Positions 11,478 to 21,114 of a stretch of DNA of 64,000 nucleotides are shown here, in pieces (position 1 is the stretch's first letter; every line of letters begins with the position of its first letter). The translations under genes were made by a program, and so were the position numbers. Source of the DNA: Bipolaris cookei (lineage: Eukaryota > Ascomycota > Dothideomycetes > Pleosporales > Pleosporaceae); contig NRSV01000001.1 of assembly GCA_002286855.1 (NCBI GenBank), forward strand, positions 1,030,276 through 1,094,275. The letters are read 5' to 3'. The notes beneath the pieces were generated by a model. That model worked only from the letters and a program-made list of their open reading frames with translations. It was not told the DNA's origin and searched no databases.

Positions 11478-11981
11478 AAGAGCAATGAACAATTGTAATG
11501 CTTACGGAGAGAGGTTGGTCCTGGCTGACTTTTCTGCCCGCCAGTCTCGATGTGGAGCTGGTATGAAAATGGCGTTTTTTTGGTACAGGGAAAACGCAGT
11601 TATGCAATTGATGGTGGCATTAGACGGTATAGACCCTGGATAATAGTATGAGTGTTGGCTGTACATAGGAGCCGGGTCTTTATAGAACATCTATATAATA
11701 ATTATTACGATCATTTTGTTTTATACACATCAATGCCACACCATATAAAGCGAGCTAGCCTTCCAAAAAACGGGCGTTTAAGAGCAAAGTGGTGTACTAA
11801 AAGTTGCAGTTGTTGAGCAGTACGTACGGGACTCGAACGGCGCCCCTGGTGATAGCGCGAGATGGTCTTGGCGTGGCGAGGCCTGGCGCGTGTCGGCATC
11901 CCGAGCTTCATCAACTTTCTTTGGCCCTCTCATAGCCGCGCCACCACCATCACTGAAACCCCATACCAACCCAACGACAAG
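11478..11981. other. Intergenic region between ERG25 and PAF1
   Basis: It holds the ERG25 3' region (an AT-rich stretch near 11690-11720) and the PAF1 upstream region. A GACTCGAAC string near 11830 resembles a tRNA T-loop but lacks matching stems. An in-frame ATG at 11862 could extend PAF1 by 40 residues. Confidence 0.5.
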
Positions 11982-13393
11982 ATGAGCTCCGGACGACCAG
12001 TCGTTCACCAGGACTACATTGCGAAAATCAGATATTCGAATGCGCTACCTCCACCACCATGTCCGCCCAAGCTGCTGGACATCCCCAATACCGGCCTCTC
12101 AAGCGGGCAATACACATCAGCAGGCTTTGCATCAAGGCTTGCGCGAGAGCAATCGCTGAACATTGAAGCCGATGCTGAGTTGGGTATGCCCATCGATCTG
12201 GTCGGTATTCCAAAGGTATTCGATGGAGATGAGTCTGGTAAGTGAACCTGCAGCAGCGCAAATGCGCACAGCGATTGACGCGTCGTATAGCTATTCAGAC
12301 TATGCCTCACCCACCGCCGCTCAGTGCTGCAGATAAGGCGCTGATGCGACCGCCAAATGCGCTTGGAAAAAGTACCAGCAACGCCTCGGGCGCTACCTTC
12401 TTGCGGCGAACAGAATACGTTACCGCAAGCACCACTGGCGGTTCTAAGTTCGAATCGAGTAACTCGTCCAATACTATGCGCCTGCGTAGGAAGCGGAAGC
12501 AAGTGGAGACGTCGCTTGATGATCCTACAAACATCTCGCGACACATTCTCAAGGGCTTCAACATTGCCTACCCAGCAGATGCGTACAATGGACAGGACAA
12601 TGCAGAAAATATTAGGGCGGCAGAGTCGACACCTGAAGAGCGGCTGGCATGGAACAAGCCCAAGCACCCCAGGAACCCCAACCTCAAGCTGCTCGACTCG
12701 TACCCTCTTCTTCCAGACTGGGACGCTACACCTGACACTGGCGGATACATGGTCTTCAAGTTCACCGCTCCACCCATCAACAACCCACTCGACCCCTCAT
12801 ATGACCCACGACTTGATGTCGCTCTTCTCCGTCCCGCCGGTCAGACCATTCAAGACCAAGAAAGGTATATGGAAGACCTACAAGCACATAAGCTCGACCC
12901 AACAGTTCCACCACCCATTGCACGCTACCAATTCGAGTTCTTCCTACCCTCAGAAAAGAGCAAAGTCCGCGGCATCAAGCGCAACTTCACCACATACGAC
13001 CCTACCAATGAAGCCGATATCGACTTTGACATTGCTGAAGACGACGAAGGCCAGCCACGCAAGTGTTTCAAATACGACAACATCCGCACCTACGAGACAT
13101 CGCAACAAGTTGGCGATCCCAGCGATACCTATGGCGATGTCGTTGCCCTCGCCCTACACGACCCTGAAAAACACGAGCCCGAACCTCTACGCGACACCAA
13201 ATTGCAGAAAGCAGCCTACTTTTACCCCATTACTCAACGGACGAGCTTAAGGCCGAGACGACCTGGGCGTGTCGATATGACGGAAGAACAGCCCAGGGTG
13301 GATATTATTGAGGCTGCAGGGAAAGACCCTGAGTCGTTTGAGCGGAGGGAAATGTACAGGAAGAGGGCGGAGGGCTTGGAGGTTGTGGAGTAG
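11982..13393 (+). CDS. PAF1: RNA polymerase II-associated factor 1 (PAF1)
   Basis: Two exons, 11982-12237 and 12291-13393, with a 53-bp GTAAGT...TAG intron, give 452 residues. The N-terminus contains HQDYIAKIRYSNALPPPPCP, the hallmark opening of PAF1, followed by the LDIPNTGL region and a long middle with YMEDLQAHKLDP and the KNFT-like segment IKRNFTTYDP. A C-terminal region rich in charged residues follows. PAF1 is the scaffold of the PAF complex, which travels with RNA polymerase II and promotes H2B ubiquitination and H3K4/K36 methylation. The start was chosen at MSSGRPVVHQDY because PAF1 homologues begin shortly before this motif. The gene looks intact. Confidence 0.92.
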
Positions 13394-14141
13394 AGTTATC
13401 TTATTAGTTCTTGGGGGTATTTTTCTGGGGAAGAAGATTGAAGTCGTAAGGGAAAAAAGACTTGAGGGTTTTTTCTATGTATTCTGAATATGGAAGACTG
13501 GGATTGATTTTGCACTTTTTTGAAATACTCATCAGCGTGGGCGTTTGATTAGTGGGGATATGGAAGGGATTTATTGCCATGTGCGAGAAAAATAAAACGG
13601 GGATTTTCTGAATGAAAGATGGATTTGCGGATTAGTGGGGTGAGTGATATATGAGAAAAAGTCTTGTTGATGATTGTTAGTAGTGCAGTGAGTAAAGGGG
13701 ATATGCCATTGGACGTCTATTTCTGAGAAGAAATGCTTGGTCTAGTTGGGTCGTATTTGGATATGGGAGACGTGTAAAGGATAGATTTTCCATGTATTAA
13801 GAAAGTGGGGTGGAAGATACTTGAGGAAAAATTGGGTATTAGTTTTGGTGTGGTTGTGGTGGACTGGGTAAGGGAGATACGCGATTGATGTCTATCTTTT
13901 GGCGAAACGCATAAAAAGCGTTTTTTGCATAACAAAACAATATAGCGATTCTGATTTGAAGATCTTGGTAAGTAAGGGCGGTAGGGTAAATGATGTACGT
14001 AAGAGAGAGGTATACCTGCATACAGCAATGTGCGGTATGTTGATTAAGGAATACACAATACAACATCAATTATTTTCTTTTTTTTCCTCCAGGAAAAGAA
14101 GAAGGTTCTGAGATAACTTGCGTATAACATGTTCAAGTCTA
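13394..14141. other. Intergenic region downstream of PAF1 up to the chromovirus
   Basis: An AT- and G-rich stretch with repeated short GGGG, GAT and TGAGAA motifs. The open frames on the minus strand (13717-14069) are low-complexity shadows. The chromovirus LTR starts abruptly at 14142. The five bases before it (GTCTA) do not match those after the far LTR (GCCAG). Confidence 0.5.
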
Positions 14142-14404
14142 TGTGAGAGGCTGCGCAAAGGTTGCCGATGCCTGGTAACAAGATTGTATTCGATAGAGAA
14201 CTGAGCTTCTGAGCTACGTAGCTATCTATATACAGTGCTAGCTGCCCCTGCACAATCGAGTCGATAAGACCTAGTCGCTCCGGTTGTCGGTCAGAGCGCA
14301 CCGAGTCTCGGCGAGACTCGGAGCTCTAGGTGGCATCCGGATTTTAGGAGCAGGCCGAGATTCCATCGAGGTACAACACACCAACTAGGCTCTAGCCTAT
14401 CACA
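14142..14404 (-). repeat. Chromovirus 1 LTR (3' LTR in element orientation)
   Basis: 263 bp with TGTGA/TCACA ends, matching 17857-18119 in length and apparently in sequence. The stop codon of the chromodomain frame falls inside it. Confidence 0.93.
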
Positions 14405-15055
14405 TTACCCTCCTCCTCTCCAGGAGCGTCAGGATGGAGTTCATTCGAGCCCCTTCGGAACCCTGCAGGAAGCGTTTTTGTATCGGGATCTCGATAAGGT
14501 CTTGTAAACTGTTCCCATCGAATCTTCGCTTCTGTGTTTGCAAGGTTCTCTATAGGCTCCATCGTTGGGAGATGGTAGCCCTTCCATTTCACTTCGTACC
14601 ACCATTTAACTCCTCGTCCTCGTCGTCGACTTACCTCTGCTAGGATGTCCTCAATTTCCCACATATCTGCGCCGTCGGTATCTACCTGAATTGGTAGTGG
14701 TTGGTCATCGTCTCTTGATTGGCTTGGTAAGGGATCCGTTGATGCTAATCGGAGCCGGTCAACGTGGAACGTGTTGTGAGGGCCTGGAGGCGTGTTGAGT
14801 CGAACCGTGTGGGTATCGATTACCTCAATCACTGTGTACTTTGCGCTCCTCCAGTCAAGTTTTCTAGATTTCCGGCCAGTAGCAAACTGTTTGCCTAACT
14901 TCAACCATACTTTGTCGCCAACGTGTAGCTGTGCAGAAGTCATCTAGGTATTCGCGAAGAGTCCAGTTAATGTATCGTTGGAAGGTGCTCGGGGCGTTTG
15001 CCATGCCAAATGGAGTAACTAGCCATTCAAATAGTCCAAAACGTGTGCGGAAAGC
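14392..15055 (-). pseudogene. Chromovirus 1 integrase C-terminus with chromodomain, fused to an RT fragment
   Basis: From 14943 down to the LTR the frame reads AQLHVGDKVWLKLG, the integrase C-terminal GPY/F-type module, followed by LRLASTDPLPSQSRDD and a chromodomain (WEIEDILAEVSRRR, then YEVKWKGYHLPTMEPIENL). The chromodomain probably targets integration to modified histones. Immediately upstream, in a different frame, are RT residues (LFEWLVTPFGMANAPSTFQ, then LREYLDD). The join YLDD to AQLHVGDKVW marks a large internal deletion. The aromatic WEP of typical chromodomains is MEP here. Confidence 0.85.
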
Positions 15056-15290
15056 CGCGTCCTCCAGTCAGAGTTTTCTAGATTTCCGGCCAGTAGGCAA
15101 GACTGTTTGCCGCGTAACGTTCAACCATACTTTGTCGCCAACGTGTAGCTGTGCAGAGGTCATCTAGGTATTCGCGAAGAGTTCCAGTTTTAATGTATGG
15201 TTGGAGGGTGCTGCGGGGCGTTTGGCCAGTGCCATGGAATGGAGTACACTAGCCATTCAAATAGGTCCCAAAACGTGTGCGAAAAGCACG
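14850..15290. repeat. Tandem duplication spanning the RT/integrase deletion junction
   Basis: Two adjacent copies of about 190-230 bp (about 14850-15048 and 15057-15290) both contain the YLDD/AQLHVGDKVW junction. The first is clean. The second differs mainly by single-base insertions scattered every 10-20 bases (for example CAGTCAAGTTTT against CAGTCAGAGTTTT). That pattern looks more like uncorrected read errors or free indel decay than like transition-type mutation. Confidence 0.85.
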
Positions 15291-16388
15291 TAAGCCACTC
15301 ATGCTCCTTCCCGGTAGTTCGAATCTTTCGTGTGAAGGCTGCGATAACATCCAGCTTCGTGAACCGTTTAGCTTTCGCGATGTTATTTAACGTCTCTTGA
15401 ATTAGCGGCAAAGGATACCGGTCCTTCTTCGTTAAGGCATTCAACGCTCGGTAATCAACGCAGAGTCGCAGTCCTCCTCCTGTTTTCTTCGCAAACAACA
15501 CCGGTGACGCAGCCGGAGAGTTGCTTGCTCTTATAAATCCTTTGTCAAGAAGAGATATGAGCTCTTTCCGTAACACCAAGAGCTCCCCTCTCGACATGTT
15601 GTACAAAGGTCCCCACGGGTCTTCCGGCTTTTTCCCGTCCTTCTCTTCCAGTTCCAATGCGTGATCAATTCCAGGGCGGTGGGGCGGTAACTTGTTTGCT
15701 TCCTTAGGGTCAAAGAGCGTGAGGTGCTTTCGCCAACGTTCGGGAACCAAGGAGAGGACGTCTACTTTCGGCTTAGGTGCCAGAGCCTTATTGATATCTG
15801 CTAACGAAGCAGCAAATATTTGGACAACTTCTTCTGGGTCCCGCTTCTTGCATCGTGCAAGGTTCATCAGTCTTTGAAACTCGGTCGCGCCCACTTCTCG
15901 GATTTCGAGCGGGTGAGCCTTGCCTTCTTGGCTGCGAATTCTGATTCCTAAGGCGTGCAAGTATATTGACTTCTTTGCGGGAGCAATTGTGACTTTGTTC
16001 CGGTTCATCCATGGGCGTCCTAGGATAATGTCCTCTTCCGCGTCGTTTGGCGTAACGTATGCGAATCCAGTCTCTGTGTAGCCGTTCATATCGAATGAAA
16101 ATTTTGCGACTTCGTCTACCCAACTCACTTGATCGTTGACACCCACAATCGGCTTGCGTGGAATAGGTATGCGCTCGAGTTTGGCTCGTCGTACGAAAGA
16201 ACGGGTAATGAGAGCGTAAGAAAGGCACCCAGAGTCAATCAGTGCTGACGTGAACTTGGATTGATTAACTAGTACATGTATTGTCATTGGTGGTGCTAGC
16301 ATGTGCTCCTTCTTGAACTTCCCCCATTCTTCTATCGTGTCCTTGCTTGCTCGTGTATGCTCCTGATCGCGCCTTTGATCAGGAGCTA
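15190..16388 (-). pseudogene. Chromovirus 1 protease and N-terminal reverse transcriptase
   Basis: The frame after gag contains an aspartic protease (ALIDSGCLSYALITRSF with the DSG triad, and the ILGRPWM flap-like motif), a linker, then RT start motifs (VPERWRKHLTLFDPKEANKL, PWGPLYNMSRGELLVLRKEL, SNSPAASPVLFAKKTGGGLR, LCVDYRALN). It degrades at the duplicated segment (about 15290). The pol frame is open from the gag stop with no ATG until 16302, and it lies in the -1 frame relative to gag. Confidence 0.88.
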
Positions 16389-17498
16389 CTCTTTTTCCGC
16401 CTCGCTGTCCGAGTCAACCGCTGTTGTGTTGTCAAGACTGCCGTACCCTTCCATCGATTCCTTCTTCGTCTTCGTTGTCTTTGCAGCTCGAATTGGCTGA
16501 TGAGCTGGCCTCTGTGCAGGCTTTTGTTTGCAGGAATTGATGAGATGGCCCTTGAGCCCACAGCGCAAACACGATCCTTCTTCCCGTCTTCGATCAATCT
16601 CTCTCTGCGAGACCCATTTGGCTCGTTGAACCTGCGTTCGACTTGGTTCCCAGTCCATGGCGTCTGGAGATGGGATCCTAGGAACCGAGTCGTACAACGG
16701 CGAGGTGTTCTTCTTTTTGTTCCTCAGTTTGAGGCGCCAGAGATTGTCTGAGACAGCAGCAATGTGCGACTGCATTTCCTCAATCGTTGTGTCTTCTGGA
16801 AATATGGTGCCTGCTAGGGCTGCGCGCAACTCGTGGGTCAAAGAGTTCAGAAACATGCTCTTGAGGATGCCGTGATCGAACAAATTGGCAGTAAGCGCTT
16901 CCTTGTTGAAGTCATGTACAAAGTCGCGTACGTTGTCCGTTTTTTGTCGCATATGCTGAAGCTTGTTCCTCGCAGTCTCAACCATGTGCGCATCCTTGAA
17001 GGCATTGTCTAGGTGCTTGAAGAACTCATCAACAGTGCTTGAAGCTGCATGCAATGATACCCAAGGGAAAACTCGTAGCTTGGCGTTACCTGTAATGCGG
17101 CTGAAAGTGTAATCGATTGCCAATTGGTTCGTGTGAAATCGTCGAGGTTCTGACCTCAGTTTTGCCTCGATTTGGTACTTCCATGACAGGTACTGGCTTC
17201 GAGTACCGTCGAACGCTTCTGGATCCTTCAGTCCTTTCTGCTGAATCGAGTGGCTAGAGGCTGAAGGAGGCGTAACCACTGGCGTAGTTGATGTGGGGTT
17301 AGTGGTTGCTGCACTCGGTTCCTTCTTCTCAACCCTCTCCATTCGTGTCATGAGCTCGTTCATTTGTTGCATCATCTGTTGCATCATTTGCTGCATCGTC
17401 TGTTGCATCATCAACATGGTGTTTGCATCCGGTGGTTGTGGATGTTCTTCATGCCCTTGTTGTGCTCCTGGGGCCTCGTAAGAACTGTTCGTTTCCAT
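16386..17498 (-). CDS. Chromovirus 1 Gag with CCHC zinc knuckle
   Basis: 370 residues starting at the ATG at 17498. The N-terminus carries a Met/Gln-rich repeat (MQQMMQQMMQQM), probably a coiled coil. The central capsid region includes LKDPEAFDGTRSQYLSWKYQ. A single CX2CX4HX4C knuckle (CLRCGLKGHLINSC) lies near the C-terminus for RNA binding, before an acidic tail. The frame is intact, so Gag could be made from this copy. It ends GCGGAAAAAGAGTAG, a run of five A just before the stop and a candidate site for -1 frameshifting into pol. Confidence 0.9.
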   Translation of the reverse strand: METNSSYEAPGAQQGHEEHPQPPDANTMLMMQQTMQQMMQQMMQQMNELMTRMERVEKKEPSAATTNPTSTTPVVTPPSASSHSIQQKGLKDPEAFDGTRSQYLSWKYQIEAKLRSEPRRFHTNQLAIDYTFSRITGNAKLRVFPWVSLHAASSTVDEFFKHLDNAFKDAHMVETARNKLQHMRQKTDNVRDFVHDFNKEALTANLFDHGILKSMFLNSLTHELRAALAGTIFPEDTTIEEMQSHIAAVSDNLWRLKLRNKKKNTSPLYDSVPRIPSPDAMDWEPSRTQVQRAKWVSQREIDRRREEGSCLRCGLKGHLINSCKQKPAQRPAHQPIRAAKTTKTKKESMEGYGSLDNTTAVDSDSEAEKE

Positions 17499-17560
17499 CT
17501 TGATTGCTTAGGTAGGCGTTCAACCGTTGTGGTTCCTACACTAGCGTCGTTCTCGTTAAG

Positions 17561-17840
17561 TACTGGGGGACGGCCACACCAGCTACCTGTTACTACTTCA
17601 GGGTAACCCTTAGTAGTCCGTTCCGTTGTCGCTTTGTTCTCTGCGTAAAAATAAATCTTGCGATCGTGTTGTCGCTTGATCGTTCGCTAGGTACTGGGGG
17701 ACGGCCACACCAGCTACCTGTTACTACCTCGGAGTAATCCTCGTAGTTCGTTCCGTTGTCGTGTGCTCACTGCTTAGAAGCAGGTCTTGCAATTTTCCGT
17801 TGATAGAGCACTGGGGGACGGCCACACCAGCTGCTCGGAG
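17561..17840. repeat. Three diverged leader repeats in chromovirus 1
   Basis: A core ACTGGGGGACGGCCACACCA recurs at about 17562, 17693 and 17809, each followed by GCT. The first two copies continue with similar ACCTGTTACTAC and GTTCCGTTGTCG segments, giving a period of about 117-131 bp. They lie between the 5' LTR and gag and may be packaging or structural RNA elements. Confidence 0.85.
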
Positions 17841-17843
17841 GGG

Positions 17844-17854
17844 ATCGAATACAA
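17844..17854 (-). promoter_or_regulatory. Candidate self-priming primer-binding site of chromovirus 1
   Basis: Two bases inside the 5' LTR boundary (17857), the sense strand reads TTGTATTCGAT. This is the exact 11-nt complement of LTR sense sequence ATCGAATACAA (complement of 17899-17909). Tf1 and related chromoviruses prime reverse transcription with the first 11 nt of their own RNA pairing to such a site. No tRNA 3'-end complement (TGG start) is obvious here. Confidence 0.6.
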
Positions 17855-17856
17855 AA

Positions 17857-18119
17857 TGTGAGAGGCTGCGCAAAGGTTGCCGATGCCTGGTAACAAGATT
17901 GTATTCGATAGAGAACTGAGCTTCTGAGCTACGTAGCTATCTATATACAGTGCTAGCTGCCCCTGCACAATCGAGTCGATAAGACCTAGTCGCTCCGGTT
18001 GTCGGTCAGAGCGCACCGAGTCTCGGCGAGACTCGGAGCTCTAGGTGGCATCCGGATTTTAGGAGCAGGCCGAGATTCCATCGAGGTACAACACACCAAC
18101 TAGGCTCTAGCCTATCACA
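17857..18119 (-). repeat. Chromovirus 1 LTR (5' LTR in element orientation)
   Basis: 263 bp with TGTGA/TCACA ends; the partner of 14142-14404. It interrupts a small secreted-protein frame that lies just beyond 18119. Confidence 0.93.
17899..17947 (-). promoter_or_regulatory. Candidate LTR promoter: TATA box and transcript start
   Basis: In sense orientation TATATAG (17947 to 17941) lies 38 nt upstream of ATCGAATACAA (17909 to 17899), the 11-mer that pairs with the primer-binding site. If transcription starts at this 11-mer, TATA spacing is typical and the RNA 5' end would supply the self-primer. R plus U5 would then be only about 53 nt. Confidence 0.5.
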
Positions 18120-18257
18120 GCCAGTGCAGATACTTCTCTCCTGATTCTCTTGGAACTGTGATTCTAGTGAAGAATCATAAGGAAGTAATTTCGTAGGCGG
18201 AGCAGCGAGGGTGCTATTAGCCAGGAAGGCCAAGACAATAGTAACAAGTGGCAGCAT
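18120..18257 (-). pseudogene. Small secreted-protein gene truncated by the chromovirus LTR
   Basis: From the ATG at 18257 the minus strand encodes MLPLVTIVLAFLANSTLAA, a convincing signal peptide. About 27 mature residues follow (PPTKLLPYDSSLESQ, then a QENQERSICTG-type stretch) before the frame runs into the LTR at 18119. An upstream in-frame ATG at 18335 would add 26 residues. The remainder of the gene was not found at the other end of the element (left of 14142). Function is unknown; small secreted proteins in such fungi are often effector candidates. Confidence 0.65.
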
Positions 18258-20002
18258 GGCGGGTTTGATTGATAGTGTGGATGCAAAGCCAGAACAGACG
18301 AAGATGATCTTGATTTTGAAGGGTTGGTTTTGCAATAGAAGTACTTTTCCAAGCTGATAAAGGTAGCTTGTGGATGCGAGGGATTCAGAGCCTTTTATAT
18401 TCTGCCGACGGTCTGAATCACTGTACGCACGCTTGTATATTCCCTCGTATCTTATCTCTTCTCGCTATCAACCTATAGTACAATCTATATCTCCCTGGAT
18501 TTCCCGTACTATCGATTCTCCCTGTGGCGTCTGTCCCTGTATACAAAAAACTCTGTTTGCTGGAAGAACTCAATGCAATCGCGGCGGTGATAGATAGGTC
18601 TACGATTCTTGTCGTCTAATTGGACAGTTTCGACACACAGAGTTTCTCGTCACATACGGAAAAACTTTATTCTTTCCATCACTCCATATGGCCGTGTTTC
18701 TAGATCTTCTTTTTGATTAGTCTTGTCTCTTGTTTCTCCGGTTAACCTGGTAGGTCTTCTATTTTATACCTACATCAGTTCGTCTTATGATTCTACACGA
18801 AAGACATCGATAAATTTATTTGTACGACAAGGGTTCGATTAAACGAAGAGCGTTGCACTTGTAGACATAGAGATGCGTCGCTTTATACACGTAACAAGTC
18901 AAATATTGTTCACCATGTCCGAAGATAGCTACAAGTCAAACTCTGAACGTATGTTATACACCGATAGTGAATAAAGGGATTGCACCCGGTTGTCTTAGCT
19001 GCCGCATGCTGGAATTTTGCCTATTTCCAGCACGAACATCGTGTAAGCAAGTCTTTTGTTCACATATCCGGAGAATTATGTAGATGCTAGGCATGCCCTT
19101 AACCTAGGGCCCCCAGGGGCCTCAGGATCGCTTTACGCCCGCATTTGTTATCTACATTTAGCTTGGTTATCCCGCCTTATCCTTAGGTCCACAAGGAACA
19201 TATAAACTTGACAAGCTATCTATGACCACAAGGAACAGAACATGGGTTCTTGGCCTAACAGATGGTACATTAATACAGTAGTGCTTACAATATCATGCAT
19301 ATGCAGCTTACGCCATCATGCACATGCAGCTTACGCCTTGCGCACACGGCCTAGTGATCAGCCCACACGGGATATTGATACGCCGAGTATGTGCCTATCT
19401 AGAAAAACTAAGGTGTTATAAACATCAGGCATCCATTGGTTACAACGTTAGTGCAGTAGAAGGCTGTGCATCTCTCCTACCAGACAGTCATGTAATAGAG
19501 CATTTAAGTGCTAGTATTTAATAAATACTCGTACGTACGATTAGGTGAGCAGGCAAGAAATTAAAAGACCGGCGTTATATAAATAAATAAAAAAATAAAT
19601 TTAGAAGGCTACCTGGTCTCCTTTTGGATCTATGAACACTATCTTTCTATTCTAGGCGTGTAGAGCAAATGTAAGCCCAGAAGTACCATGTATAGTCACG
19701 TGGCCACTCACGGACTAACAACGCTGTATTTAAACTTGCTTCTATCATCATACACATTAGAATATACAATACTTCGCACACACTCAACTGCTTACAGCAA
19801 ATATAACAGATTATCCTGCTTAAAACCCTCTACTACTTCTCGTTACTTATCCCGATCCTTTCTCCTCCCCGTGCCGCCTTTGGCTGTGTTGCCCCTCTTT
19901 GGGGTAGCAGAGAGTGTAGCTAGCTCTTTATCAAGAGCTGAGTGCGTGGAATCAGAGTTCGCAACAAGCAAGTCAAGTTGTTCACCTTCAGGGACCCACT
20001 TA
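18258..20002. other. Gene-poor, AT-rich stretch with no supported gene
   Basis: It includes the promoter of the truncated secreted-protein gene and about 1.6 kb with only short open frames (19318-19521, 19688-20104) lacking recognisable content. An A/T-only stretch with TAAA repeats is near 19575-19605. A short near-tandem repeat (ATGCATATGCAGCTTACGCC, then a variant with CACATGCAG) lies near 19295-19337. Confidence 0.4.
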
Positions 20003-20280
20003 TGTTACAGAGATAACAAGAAAGGGGCTCTCCTTGACGCGGGACAAGAGGAACGAGAGAGCACGAGTGGTTATGGTGCCACAAAGCTCCGCGTCAGAAG
20101 GTAACGGATCACCGCGGGGCTCGAGGTCACGTGATGTGCCATCTGGTCCATCTCGTCTTGGCGAGATGTCCGAGATGGCAGGACGAAAGCAATGAGGATA
20201 TAAGGATGGATGGATTTCATTATTTACTCTCGTTGTGGTCAACTCAAATTGTACTTTCTTACTAGTTACTTTACTTAACA
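20003..20280. repeat. Possible LTR relic (278 bp)
   Basis: It begins TGTTACAGAG and ends ACTTAACA, so the ends are TGTTA/TAACA. A GGATATAAGG TATA-like site lies near 20196. The flanks (ACTTA and AGATT) do not match, so a solo LTR is not proven. A separate 16-bp direct repeat (CAAGCAAGTCAAGTTG) occurs at about 19965 and 20519 on either side. Confidence 0.35.
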
Positions 20281-21114
20281 AGATTGTTACTCGTTAGTCT
20301 ATAGCAATATAGATTAGTGTTTGTCAAAACCCCCGGTTACATCCATAACTCTTTTCCACTAAGAATCGCCAGACAACCTCACAGAACACTAGCGTAAAGC
20401 TCACCGGCCTTGGTGTGGGACCCGGCAAGAGAAGTATAGATCCAGACCCCGTGTAACAACTTACCTATATAGGTAGAGGTTAAACCTTTATAGGAAACAA
20501 CTAGGTTCTAATAGGTAATCAAGCAAGTCAAGTTGGACTTTTTGAGCCCCACTTAATTGCTTGTTGCGAACTCTGCGTGGAATGGTTTCCACTCCGTCGT
20601 GTCTGTTGCTTCAATCTCGATCGCCACTTTTAGGTGCTGTCACGAGATGCTAGGAGCACGAATCCAAAAGCTTTGGGAAGCGTTGGTGAATTGCTACGTA
20701 CACTATCTGTGAAGACTCAAGACGTTGCGTAAGGAATCAGAAATTCGTCAACAGAATATATCATGGGTGGCTAGCGTACGTGTAGTACCTCGGTAGCACT
20801 CAGCCAATCAGCAGCAGAATCCAGGTGTTATGGCAACCCGGTGGTTACCATGACACTTTGGTACTCCCTTCTTTCCCTCCGGATCTCCAGTACTAGCTTC
20901 GACGCTTCTGGTGACCACTCCGGTCGTGACCTGTCGCATTGTCTTGTTCTGTGGCAGTGTTCGGTCAGGGTTTTCTTTGACTGTTTGGGCGATTGTTGCA
21001 ATTGTCCACTCTTGTTTGCCTCTCCACTCTTTCCTGGCCACCTCTTCTTTGATTTTGTCCTAGTTCGCCTTTTTTTAGCGCGAACTTGTGGCTTCTTCGG
21101 TGCTCTGGTTTACC
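20281..21114. other. Degenerate repeat-like sequence without recognised gene
   Basis: The minus-strand frame 20808-21041 is Lys/Arg/Glu-rich and sits beside an LTR-like repeat; it could be a gag relic but shows no diagnostic motif. The string GCTTGTTGCGAACTC near 20561 is the reverse complement of a string near 19955, hinting at local rearrangement. Confidence 0.35.

Larger units (their letters stand above)
14142..18119 (-). mobile_element. Ty3/gypsy chromovirus 1, internally deleted, with two LTRs
   Basis: Two 263-bp direct repeats (14142-14404 and 17857-18119) begin TGTGA and end TCACA. They look identical or nearly so by eye, implying recent insertion or conversion. In minus-strand order the inside holds a leader with three repeats, gag with a CCHC knuckle, protease, the N-terminal half of reverse transcriptase, then directly an integrase C-terminus with chromodomain. 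The RT palm after YLDD, RNase H and the integrase core are missing, so the copy cannot move alone. Next to the 5' LTR an 11-nt site complements LTR sequence, as in Tf1-type self-priming elements. No target-site duplication is seen (GTCTA against GCCAG), which suggests recombination between copies or a later rearrangement. Confidence 0.93.

Noticed and set aside
11820..11870. tRNA-like GACTCGAAC string
   Set aside because: Stems around the T-loop-like string do not pair and no anticodon arm or acceptor stem can be built.
19965..20534. Transposon bounded by the 16-bp direct repeat CAAGCAAGTCAAGTTG
   Set aside because: The repeats are too far from LTR-like ends and too long for a usual LTR duplication; the internal sequence shows no transposase. 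Kept only as a note in the relic entry.
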